Made by a program: the position numbers and the translations under genes
Shown here: positions 33,659-41,190 of the stretch, one piece after another
Layout of the letters: each line of letters starts with the position of its first letter
Position numbering within the stretch: the stretch's first letter is position 1
Notes under the pieces: model-generated
What the model saw: only the letters and a program-made list of their open reading frames with translations
What the model was told of the DNA's origin: nothing
Database searches by the model: none
DNA from: Clostridium_AQ sp900552125
GTDB lineage: Bacteria; Bacillota_I; Bacilli_A; Erysipelotrichales; Erysipelotrichaceae
Length of the DNA stretch: 64,000 nucleotides
NCBI GenBank assembly: GCA_037892765.1
Contig: JBBKBW010000007.1
Direction: 5' to 3' (one strand)

Positions 33659-35551
33659 TTAGTCTAGTTCAATACCACCGGTATATAGCTGATAATAAGT
33701 ACCTTTTTCAGCCATTAATTTTTCATGATTACCACGTTCAATGATATGTCCTTGATCCATTACCATTATTACATCAGAGTTTCTAATTGTAGATAGACGG
33801 TGTGCAATAACAAATACTGTTCTTCCTTCCATTAATTTATCCATACCATCTTGTACGATTTTTTCGGTACGAGAGTCAATAGAAGAAGTTGCTTCATCTA
33901 GAATAAGAACAGGAGAATTTGCTAGGGCTGCACGAGCAATGGATAATAACTGACGCTGACCTTGCGATAAAGAAGCACCATCACCACTAATAACTGTATC
34001 ATAGCCATGTTCTAGATGACGAATAAAGGTGTGTGCATTTGCTAATTTTGCAGCTGCGATTACTTCTTCATCTGTCGCATCTTTACGACCATAACGAATA
34101 TTATCACGAATAGTTCCGGTAAATAAATGTGTATCTTGTAATACGATACCTAAAGAACGACGAAGATCATCTTTCTTGATTAGTTTGACATCAATACCAT
34201 CATAGGTAATTGTTCCGCTTTGAATATCATAGAATCGATTAATTAGGTTGGTGATAGTAGTTTTACCCGCACCAGTAGCACCAACGAAGGCAACCTTTTG
34301 ACCCTGATCTGCAAATAGATTTATATCAAATAAAATCTGTTTGTTATCATTGTATCCAAAGTTTACATGGTCGAAAATTACATTTCCGATAAGAGGAACA
34401 TATTCAATTTCTCCATTTGGACGAGGATGTCTCCATGCCCATTTACCAGTTGGTACATCACTTTCTACGATTTTACCGTTTTCTTCTTTTACGTTGGCAA
34501 GTGTTACAATACCTTCATCTACTTCAAATTCTTCATCCATTAAGGCAAAGATACGTTTAGCACCAGCAGTAGCCATAATAACGAAGTTTAACTGTTGAGA
34601 GATTTGTGTGATAGGCATTGTGAAGGAACGATTTAACTGTAGGAAACTAGCAAGACCACCTAATGTTAAACCACCAATACCATTGATTGCGACAATACCA
34701 CCAATAAGAGCTGTTAATACATAGGAAACATTTCCTAAGTTACCCATAATAGGCATCAATACATTGGCATATTTATTTGCCTGATATGCACTTTCAAATA
34801 ATTCTTCATTTACTTTATCAAAGCCTTCTTTTGTAGCTTCTTCATGAGTGAAGACTTTAATTACTTTTTGCCCGTTCATCATTTCTTCGATATATCCATT
34901 TACTTTACCAAGATTTTTCTGTTGTCTGTTAAAGTAAATACCGCTTTGTTTAGAAATATTTGTCATAACTTTTTTCATGACAAAAACCATAATAACAACA
35001 ATAACTGTTAGATAAGGGCTTAAGACAAGCATAGAAAAGAATACACTGACTACCGTAATAGAAGAAGATAAAAACTGTGGAATACTTTGAGAAATTACCT
35101 GACGTAAGGTATCAGTATCGTTTGTATATACAGACATGATATCACCATGATTGTGAGTATCAAAATAGCGAATAGGTAATTTTTCCATATGAGAGAACAA
35201 GTCATCACGAATTCTTTTCATAGTACCTTGTGCAACATTAATAAGAATTCTTGAATATAAATAAGTAGAAAGAATACCCACTGCATAAACTACAGCCATC
35301 TTGCATAATACCTGAAATAAAGGAGTAAAGTCTGCTGCCTGACTGCTTGTAAGCATTGGAGTGATATAATCATCAATTAGGCTTTTAATAAACCAAGAAC
35401 TAACTACGGTTGTTAAAGAGCTAATTAGAATAAATATAACAACAAAGACACAAGTAAGTCGATAATTATGTAATATATATCGCAACAATCTTCCGAGTAC
35501 CTTCATAGAATCCTGATCAGCTTTTACTTGACGATTTTTATTCATCCTCAT
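33659..35551 (-). CDS. ABC exporter half-transporter (ATPase-permease), second subunit
   Basis: The 630-residue protein has six transmembrane helices (about 25-330) fused to an ATPase domain (about 385-625). Walker A is GATGAGKTT, signature LSQGQRQLLS, Walker B VLILDEATSSID, H-loop IAHRLST. The signature is LSQGQ, not LSGGQ, as in the catalytically competent subunit of many heterodimeric exporters (TM287/288, LmrCD type). It pairs with the gene at 35538. AGGAGGTG favours ATG 35551. The genes overlap by 14 bp. It probably exports drugs, lipids or peptides. Confidence 0.92.
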   Translation of the reverse strand: MRMNKNRQVKADQDSMKVLGRLLRYILHNYRLTCVFVVIFILISSLTTVVSSWFIKSLIDDYITPMLTSSQAADFTPLFQVLCKMAVVYAVGILSTYLYSRILINVAQGTMKRIRDDLFSHMEKLPIRYFDTHNHGDIMSVYTNDTDTLRQVISQSIPQFLSSSITVVSVFFSMLVLSPYLTVIVVIMVFVMKKVMTNISKQSGIYFNRQQKNLGKVNGYIEEMMNGQKVIKVFTHEEATKEGFDKVNEELFESAYQANKYANVLMPIMGNLGNVSYVLTALIGGIVAINGIGGLTLGGLASFLQLNRSFTMPITQISQQLNFVIMATAGAKRIFALMDEEFEVDEGIVTLANVKEENGKIVESDVPTGKWAWRHPRPNGEIEYVPLIGNVIFDHVNFGYNDNKQILFDINLFADQGQKVAFVGATGAGKTTITNLINRFYDIQSGTITYDGIDVKLIKKDDLRRSLGIVLQDTHLFTGTIRDNIRYGRKDATDEEVIAAAKLANAHTFIRHLEHGYDTVISGDGASLSQGQRQLLSIARAALANSPVLILDEATSSIDSRTEKIVQDGMDKLMEGRTVFVIAHRLSTIRNSDVIMVMDQGHIIERGNHEKLMAEKGTYYQLYTGGIELD

Positions 35552-37277
35552 TCTCAGCACCTCCTTTTACCTGTGTTTCATATACTTCTTGATAAATAGG
35601 ATTATTCTTCAATAATTCATCATGTGTTCCAATTCCGCTGATGTGTCCATCATCTAGCACGATAATACGCTGTGCATCTTGAATAGAAGAAATACGTTGA
35701 GAAATAATAATTTTTGTTGTATCTGGAATATCTTCACGGAAAGCTTTACGAATTAAATAATCTGTTTTTGTATCAACGGCACTTGTGGAATCATCTAAGA
35801 TTAAGATTTTAGGATTCTTTAATAATGCACGTGCAATACATAAACGTTGACGCTGTCCACCAGACACGTTACTTCCGCCTTGTTCAATCCATGTATCATA
35901 GCCATCAGGGAATCTTGAGATAAATTCATCTGCCTGCGCTAATTTACATGCGTTGATCATTTCTTCATCTGTAGCATTTGGATTACCCCAGCGTAAGTTT
36001 TCTTTGATTGTACCAGAGAATAAGACATTATTTTGTAATACCATTGCGACTTGATTACGTAAAACTTCTAAGTCATATTCTTTTACATTAATTCCCCCAA
36101 CAAGCAATTCTCCATCTGTTACATCATAAAGACGAGGAATTAAAGATACAAAGGATGTTTTACCACTACCTGTTCCACCAAGAATACCAATGGTTTCTCC
36201 AGATGCAATATCAACATTGATATCCACAAGATTTGGTTCTTCCTGATCTTTTGTATAAGCAAAGTTAACATGACGGAAAGAGATAGAACCATCTTTTACC
36301 GTAGTTATCGCATTTTCTTTTGATACGATATCACTCTTTTCATTTAATACTTCGTTAATACGGTCAATAGATGCCATAGACATAGATAGCATTACAAAGA
36401 TCATAGATAACATCATTAAAGACATTAAAATGGTTGTTGTATAAGTAAACATACTCATCAATTCACCTGTTGTAAGAGAACCACCAACAATCATTTTTGC
36501 TCCTAACCAGGAAATCATGATAATGCAGGCATACATACTTAGCTGCATTGCAGGAGAGTTGAAAATCAATATGTTTTCAGCTTTTTTAAACATTTTATAA
36601 ATATTCAAAGAAGCCTTGTTGAATTTTCCAATTTCATGTTCTTCTTTAACATATGCTTTAACTACACGCATATTTGTAATGTTTTCTTGCACACTAGCGT
36701 TTAATTCATCATACTTTTCAAATACACGTACAAAGATTGGATGTGCAAATCGCATAATTAAGAATAATACGATACCAAGGAATACAATAGCATATAAGAA
36801 AACTGTAGATAGTTCAGCATTTATCACAAATGTCATTGCCATAGCACAGATTAATGATAATGGTGCACGGACACACATACGCAATACCATCTGATAAGCG
36901 TTTTGTACGTTAGTAACATCTGTCATCATACGTGTAACTAATCCGGCTGTGGAAAACTTGTCAATGTTATGGAAGGAGAAATCCTGAATATTGTAAAACA
37001 TTGCTTTTCTCAAATTTTTCGCAAATCCAGCGGAAGCATAAGCTGCATATTTTCCAGATAAGGCACCACATAATAGAGATATAAATGCGCAAATTGCCAT
37101 TAATATTCCATAGAAAAAAACCTGTCCCATATCGCCTTGGTTAACTCCTTTATCAATAATAAAGGACATTAGGAATGGTAAAGAAATTTCCATAAGAACT
37201 TCTATAACCATGAAAGTAGGCGCTAATAGAGATGCCTTTTTATATTCTTTTACTTCTTTAAGAATCCTTTTTATCAC
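35538..37277 (-). CDS. ABC exporter half-transporter, first subunit
   Basis: The 579-residue half-transporter has six transmembrane helices (about 15-310) and an ATPase domain. Walker A is GGTGSGKTS, signature VSGGQRQRLC, Walker B ILILDDSTSAVD. The Walker B catalytic Glu is replaced by Asp (LDDS), marking the degenerate-site subunit of a heterodimeric exporter. The start is placed at GTG 37277, nine bases after AAGGAG; an ATG at 37286 abuts the ribosome site and is unlikely. It follows the MarR gene in one operon with a second operator-like sequence between them. Confidence 0.9.
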   Translation of the reverse strand: MIKRILKEVKEYKKASLLAPTFMVIEVLMEISLPFLMSFIIDKGVNQGDMGQVFFYGILMAICAFISLLCGALSGKYAAYASAGFAKNLRKAMFYNIQDFSFHNIDKFSTAGLVTRMMTDVTNVQNAYQMVLRMCVRAPLSLICAMAMTFVINAELSTVFLYAIVFLGIVLFLIMRFAHPIFVRVFEKYDELNASVQENITNMRVVKAYVKEEHEIGKFNKASLNIYKMFKKAENILIFNSPAMQLSMYACIIMISWLGAKMIVGGSLTTGELMSMFTYTTTILMSLMMLSMIFVMLSMSMASIDRINEVLNEKSDIVSKENAITTVKDGSISFRHVNFAYTKDQEEPNLVDINVDIASGETIGILGGTGSGKTSFVSLIPRLYDVTDGELLVGGINVKEYDLEVLRNQVAMVLQNNVLFSGTIKENLRWGNPNATDEEMINACKLAQADEFISRFPDGYDTWIEQGGSNVSGGQRQRLCIARALLKNPKILILDDSTSAVDTKTDYLIRKAFREDIPDTTKIIISQRISSIQDAQRIIVLDDGHISGIGTHDELLKNNPIYQEVYETQVKGGAENEDE

Positions 37278-37300
37278 AATTATCATCTCCTTTTTACTTT

Positions 37301-37320
37301 AAATAGCACGCTATGTATTA
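37301..37320. promoter_or_regulatory. Second MarR operator-like element
   Basis: AAATAGCACGCTATGTATTA matches one full arm and most of the other arm of the 20-bp palindrome at 37772. It sits between the MarR gene and the first ABC gene. Confidence 0.5.
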
Positions 37321-37328
37321 ATAGAAAA

Positions 37329-37754
37329 TTAAATTGATTGTTTAAGCATTCGCACCATTAAATCGTGTAAAATATCTTTTTCATCTTCACTTAAAGGAGC
37401 AACTAGCTCTTCATCTGCCTCACGGAATTTATTTCTCAATAATTTATCAAGTTCTAAGGCTTTATCAGTGACGACAATATTTTTAGCACGAGCATCATGA
37501 TGGCAAGCTTTTCGTTCAATCAGACCTTTATGCTCTAGTCGATTGAGGATACCAGTAACTGTCGGATTGGAAATATCCATTTCATGTTCAATATCTTTCT
37601 GATTAACGGAAATACCCTTTTCATGAGAACGAAACAAAAATAATAAAGTAAATGTTTGAGTGGCAGTCAAATCAAATTCACTAAATATTTTATTTAATCG
37701 CTGCTGATGAAGGAAGTAAAGCTGTTTAATCAGAAAACCAGTATGTCTTTCCAT
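37329..37754 (-). CDS. MarR-family transcriptional regulator
   Basis: The 141-residue winged-helix dimeric repressor starts MERHTGFLIKQLYFLHQQRL. The recognition region is MDISNPTVTGILNRLEHKGLIERK, cited here by its core SNPTVTGILNRL, and the wing is DARAKNIVVTDKA. It should repress itself and the two exporter genes and respond to a small ligand. GGAGGTGAG fixes the start at 37754, not 37802. A perfect 20-bp palindrome overlaps the promoter's downstream edge. Confidence 0.92.
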   Translation of the reverse strand: MERHTGFLIKQLYFLHQQRLNKIFSEFDLTATQTFTLLFLFRSHEKGISVNQKDIEHEMDISNPTVTGILNRLEHKGLIERKACHHDARAKNIVVTDKALELDKLLRNKFREADEELVAPLSEDEKDILHDLMVRMLKQSI

Positions 37755-37771
37755 AGTGTCACTCACCTCCG

Positions 37772-37791
37772 ATACATAGCATGCTATGTAT
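37772..37791. promoter_or_regulatory. Perfect 20-bp palindromic MarR operator
   Basis: ATACATAGCATGCTATGTAT equals its reverse complement. It overlaps the last bases of the -10 box and covers the transcription start of the MarR-ABC operon. Confidence 0.8.
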
Positions 37792-37818
37792 TTTAACGGC
37801 ATTTATTTAAAATGTCAA
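37790..37818 (-). promoter_or_regulatory. Promoter of the MarR-ABC operon
   Basis: Minus strand TTGACA (37813-37818), 17-bp spacer, TAAAAT (37790-37795). The operator at 37772 begins at the -10 element. Confidence 0.8.
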
Positions 37819-37971
37819 TATACTTATATAAAGAAAGTAAAAAAATTAATTTGACAATTTATAGGGAATCCATATTATGTGAGTAAAACTTTACTTTTTA
37901 CAAAATTTTGAATATTTTTTAGGATTTTCCTGTTTTCTATTCGTATGTATTAAGTGTAGGAGGAAGTCTGC

Positions 37972-38073
37972 ATGTTAATCGTAACGCAGGAGATCATACG
38001 GGAAACAGGAGGATATGATGAAGGAACAATTTCTTTTACGTCTTTGTATCGAATTGATCCGGATCATTCCTAG
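37972..38073 (+). CDS. Possible leader ORF overlapping the right toxin-like ORF (33 aa)
   Basis: It starts at the ATG inside GTCTGCATG (37966-37974), eight bases after a perfect AGGAGG. It reads MLIVTQEIIRETGGYDEG and on for 33 codons in a different frame, ending inside the toxin-like ORF. The antisense RNA's CATGCAGAC would cover its start codon. This suggests translation coupling, by analogy with mok/hok, but only the right copy has a strong ribosome site. Confidence 0.4.
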   Translation: MLIVTQEIIRETGGYDEGTISFTSLYRIDPDHS

Positions 38074-38131
38074 TGTATTAAGAGAGATCACTAGGATAGT
38101 GGAACTTCGTATAAAGAATAACAAGAAATAA
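38018..38131 (+). CDS. Small toxin-like peptide, right copy (37 aa)
   Basis: The ORF begins MKEQFLLRLC, then IELIRIIPSVLREITRIVEL, tail RIKNNKK. AGGAGG lies five bases before ATG 38018; an extra in-frame ATG at 38015 is absent from the left copy. The peptide is hydrophobic/amphipathic with a basic tail, of the size of type I toxins. Substitutions against the left copy are mostly synonymous in the core and concentrate in the polar tail. Confidence 0.7.
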   Translation: MKEQFLLRLCIELIRIIPSVLREITRIVELRIKNNKK

Positions 38132-38269
38132 AGTTCTTGATTAATCAATCTGAAACTATGGTAATAAGAGGCAGTCATTTACTTTCTGTTATACATACAG
38201 ATTTATTTTTGTTACTTGACCATAAATAGAACATTTATCTCCTCTTTGGTTTTCATGTACATCTCTTAC

Positions 38270-38331
38270 AAAAAAGAAAGGAATGGACTAGCGCTCCATT
38301 CCTTTCACTGTATTTGGTTGTCTGCATGACC
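38270..38331 (-). ncRNA. Right ~62-nt antisense RNA (candidate antitoxin)
   Basis: On the minus strand the predicted transcript starts near 38331 and carries CATGCAGAC (38320-38328). It ends at the hairpin GAAAGGAATGGA / TCCATTCCTTTC (38276-38306) followed by TTTTTT. It lies within the 3' UTR of the toxin-like mRNA and is complementary to it. It also has 9-nt complementarity to the mRNA leader at 37966-37974. Confidence 0.7.
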
Positions 38332-38337
38332 ACCTTT

Positions 38338-38365
38338 AGTATATCATGTTAATTCTTTTAATCAA
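38338..38365 (-). promoter_or_regulatory. Promoter of the right antisense RNA
   Basis: Minus strand TTGATT (38360-38365), 16 bp, TATACT (38338-38343) with extended TG. It is the same as at the left copy. Confidence 0.75.
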
Positions 38366-38385
38366 TACTATTTTGATAGTATTTT
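38365..38385 (+). terminator. Possible terminator of the right toxin-like mRNA
   Basis: ATACTAT-TTTG-ATAGTAT followed by TTT. A similar weaker hairpin (CTATT/AATAG then a T-run) occurs at the mirrored position 33104-33123. If used, the mRNA fully spans the antisense RNA gene. Confidence 0.45.
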
Positions 38386-38465
38386 AAAGTTTCTTATAAA
38401 GATTACATTTTATTATTAGTATGTTAAAATAGATATATAGGTGATACAAAGGGGTGTATTTTATT

Positions 38466-39167
38466 ATGAAGGTGATGATATATGATAATTCTAGGACTGA
38501 TGTTGAAGCACTAAAAATACTAATTGACGAATTTTTTATGGGAAAAGAAATACCGTATACACTCTATCTTTGTGCAAATGTAAGTGATATATGGAAGAAC
38601 ATTCAATCTATAGATATTTTATTTTTAGATATAGAATTACCTGATGCGAATGGTATACAAATCGGATTAAGAATAAAAGAAATGAATCCCTCATGTAGAA
38701 TTATCATAACTTCACAATATAATAAATATCTTATAGAAGGTTATAAAATTCATGCAGAACGCTACTTATTAAAACCAATTCATAAAGCTGAGTTCATGCT
38801 TGATATGGAAGCTGTCGTAAATGAATATTTTAGACAATATTCTAATTTTATGGATGAAAAAATAAGCTTAGCACCAATTTACTTAAATCATATTTTATAT
38901 ATTGAAGCTTTGGACAAACATTCTATTCTGCATATGTCAAATGGTAAACAATTAAAAACTCCCTATAGACTGAAATATTGGAATGAGAAATTTGAAAAGC
39001 AAGGATTCATACAATCGCATAAATCTTTTTTGGTAAATTTAAACCATGTAAAGGAAATTAATAAAGTAGATATTATTTTATGGAACGATGATGTAATCCC
39101 TTTATCTAGAAACTATAAAAAACTTTTTGAAACTGCTTATACTAAGCTATTATATAATATCCTATGA
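38466..39167 (+). CDS. LytTR-family response regulator (AgrA-like)
   Basis: The 233-residue protein has an N-terminal receiver domain (acceptor Asp in IDILFLDIELPDANG, about residue 55; Lys in YLLKPIHKAEF) and a C-terminal LytTR DNA-binding domain (about 135-230). The latter has HSILHMSNGKQLKTPY, FIQSHKSFLVNLNHV and IPLSRNYKK. It should be phosphorylated by the kinase that overlaps it by 4 bp. AAGGGGTG favours ATG 38466 over GTG 38454. The ABC operon downstream is the likely target. Confidence 0.9.
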   Translation: MKVMIYDNSRTDVEALKILIDEFFMGKEIPYTLYLCANVSDIWKNIQSIDILFLDIELPDANGIQIGLRIKEMNPSCRIIITSQYNKYLIEGYKIHAERYLLKPIHKAEFMLDMEAVVNEYFRQYSNFMDEKISLAPIYLNHILYIEALDKHSILHMSNGKQLKTPYRLKYWNEKFEKQGFIQSHKSFLVNLNHVKEINKVDIILWNDDVIPLSRNYKKLFETAYTKLLYNIL

Positions 39168-40390
39168 TTTATATGATATGCATAGATTTAGGTTTTTTAC
39201 TCATTGTTCATTATATGGGAAAACAGTTTTTTCCTTATCGTTTTCAAAAAACCTCAGCACATTTATTGATTTTCTTGTTGTATTTCATCTTAACAGTAGG
39301 ATTAAATGATCAGAATTTAGACACATTGTCTGTTTTTAAACCACGATTATCATCTATTATATATTTTGCATATCTTTATCTACAGTTTGTGCCAAAACTA
39401 TCTTTGGCTCTATTAACAAGTATTTTTATTTATATCATTCAATATATTACTGTGTTTTTATCGGCATTAATATTAAATGTTTGGAATCCTTTCTTTGTTA
39501 ATGCAAATACTAAGCTTTTAATTCTATGTTTATCCTTATGTATAAATTTATTGATGACTATTTGTTTTATTAAATTAGTAAAGATGATGATGCAGATATC
39601 CATAAATAAATATCATTGGAGAATATTAATTTTGCCGGTTTTTACTTGTTTCCTTTTATTTAAAATGAGGGACTATTATTCTTTGGTGATTCGCTATGAA
39701 GATATATTATTTCTAATTTTAGGACTTATTATTGTGAATTATCTGACACTATATTTCTATATAAAATCTATGCAAACTATGCAGCTAAAAATGGAATTAA
39801 CAGAAGAGAAGCTAAGACAAGAGTCTTTAGAGATAAAGTATGAACTTTTAAATCAGCACTATCAAAATAACTTTAATTTTTTGCATGATTTACTGCATAG
39901 AGGAAATCGATTGTATCAAACATTTTATCAGAAAGAATTTGGTGAATTAGAAACAGAAATTAATGAATTAAATCAGATTGCCTTTAAAGAATTTAATGCG
40001 ATTTATTCTAATAATTTTGTCTTAAATACTTTGATTAGTGAGAATATGAATGAAATAAAAAAACGAAATCTAGAGATTCGTACAGAGATATTATCTGATT
40101 TATCTTTTCTATCATTAAATGAGCAAATAGAATTATTTAATCATCTTCTTAATATAGTCATTCATAACTTGGATAATAAGAAAATTCTAAATCCTTATTT
40201 ACTCATTAGAGTACTTACAAAAGGAAACTTAACAATAGTCAAAACTACGTTTTCTTCTAAGCATGAAATATCCATAAAGAATGAACAGATTAAGCAAGTA
40301 TTTAAAGACAAAGATGTAAAGTTTGATTCTCAGTATAATAACACAGGGGAGTATATGCAGTATCTTATTATGTTTAAACATACCTGTTAG
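39164..40390 (+). CDS. GHKL-type sensor histidine kinase (AgrC-like), ATP-binding boxes degenerate
   Basis: The 408-residue protein has about six N-terminal transmembrane spans (1-205), a coiled linker and a dimerisation helix with the phospho-acceptor His in NFLHDLLHRGNRL. The C-terminal domain should be a GHKL ATPase. Its N box is reduced to FNHLLNIVIHNL, and the G boxes (DxGxG, GxGL) are not visible; the region ends NNTGEYMQYLIMFKHTC. It may be a pseudokinase or highly diverged sensor. Overlap with the LytTR regulator marks them as a two-component pair. Confidence 0.8.
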   Translation: MIYMICIDLGFLLIVHYMGKQFFPYRFQKTSAHLLIFLLYFILTVGLNDQNLDTLSVFKPRLSSIIYFAYLYLQFVPKLSLALLTSIFIYIIQYITVFLSALILNVWNPFFVNANTKLLILCLSLCINLLMTICFIKLVKMMMQISINKYHWRILILPVFTCFLLFKMRDYYSLVIRYEDILFLILGLIIVNYLTLYFYIKSMQTMQLKMELTEEKLRQESLEIKYELLNQHYQNNFNFLHDLLHRGNRLYQTFYQKEFGELETEINELNQIAFKEFNAIYSNNFVLNTLISENMNEIKKRNLEIRTEILSDLSFLSLNEQIELFNHLLNIVIHNLDNKKILNPYLLIRVLTKGNLTIVKTTFSSKHEISIKNEQIKQVFKDKDVKFDSQYNNTGEYMQYLIMFKHTC

Positions 40391-40410
40391 TATCATTTCT
40401 TACTCGTTAG

Positions 40411-40470
40411 TGATGTTTTATTGATGTGAAACATTAGTTTATTTATAATGAAATTGACAATAAAACATCA
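40411..40470 (+). promoter_or_regulatory. Promoter bracketed by a 13-bp inverted repeat
   Basis: TTGATG (40421-40426), 17 bp, TATAAT (40444-40449). TGATGTTTTATTG (40411-40423) overlaps the -35, and its exact reverse complement lies at 40458-40470, covering the start site. This suggests cooperative binding of a regulator to two sites, perhaps the LytTR protein. Confidence 0.65.
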
Positions 40471-40494
40471 TTAATTAGAAGTGGAGGTGATGAT

Positions 40495-41190
40495 ATGAGT
40501 ATTGTATGTGTTCAACATATTACTAAAAAATATGGCAAAGAAAATAATGAAGTAATCGCATTAGATGATGTTTCTTTAACTGTAGAAAAAGGAGAGTTTA
40601 TCGCTATTGTAGGGGCATCAGGCTCTGGAAAATCAACTTTACTTCATATGATTGGTGGAGTTGATGTACCTACTTCAGGGAATGTTCTTATTAAGGATAT
40701 AGACATTACTGCCATGAATGCGAAACAATCTGCAGTTTTTCGTAGGAAAAACATTGGATTGATTTATCAGTTTTATAATTTAATTCCTGTTTTAAATGTT
40801 GAGGAAAACATAGCTCTTCCGTTACGATTGGACGGAAGAAAAGTTGATGGAAAAGAAATGAATGAAGTTCTCCACTTATTAAATCTAGAAGATAGAAGGA
40901 CACATCTTCCATCTGAATTATCTGGAGGACAACAACAAAGAGTTGCGATAGGTCGTACTTTAATTAGTAAGCCTCAGATTATATTAGCCGATGAACCTAC
41001 CGGAAATCTAGATCGTGCAAATGGGGATGAGATATTAAGTTATCTGAAACGTATTCATCAAGAGGAAAATCAGACAATCTTATTGGTGACGCATGATATG
41101 GCGATTGCTAAACAAGCTAGTCGTATCTTAACGATGGAAGATGGGAAAATCATTAAAGATGAGGTGATTTCTCATGAAGGAATTGAGTAA
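40495..41190 (+). CDS. MacB/BceA-type ABC transporter ATP-binding protein
   Basis: The 231-residue ATPase has Walker A GASGSGKST, the MacB/LolD-type IYQFYNLIPVLNVEENI, signature LSGGQQQRVAIGR and Walker B IILADEPTGNLD. It is the motor for the FtsX-like permease that follows, probably for antimicrobial peptide resistance or signalling because it lies next to a LytTR two-component system. GTGGAGGTGATG is the ribosome site. It overlaps the next gene by 17 bp. Confidence 0.94.
   Translation: MSIVCVQHITKKYGKENNEVIALDDVSLTVEKGEFIAIVGASGSGKSTLLHMIGGVDVPTSGNVLIKDIDITAMNAKQSAVFRRKNIGLIYQFYNLIPVLNVEENIALPLRLDGRKVDGKEMNEVLHLLNLEDRRTHLPSELSGGQQQRVAIGRTLISKPQIILADEPTGNLDRANGDEILSYLKRIHQEENQTILLVTHDMAIAKQASRILTMEDGKIIKDEVISHEGIE

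Larger units (their letters stand above)
37905..38385 (+). repeat. Right copy of the ~480-bp inverted repeat with TA-like unit
   Basis: This is the plus-strand counterpart of the left copy (33112-33585, minus). It has the same ordered blocks and the same distance of about 145 bases between the small ORF and the terminator hairpin. The copies differ by scattered substitutions and a diverged 3' UTR, so the duplication is not recent. Confidence 0.85.
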
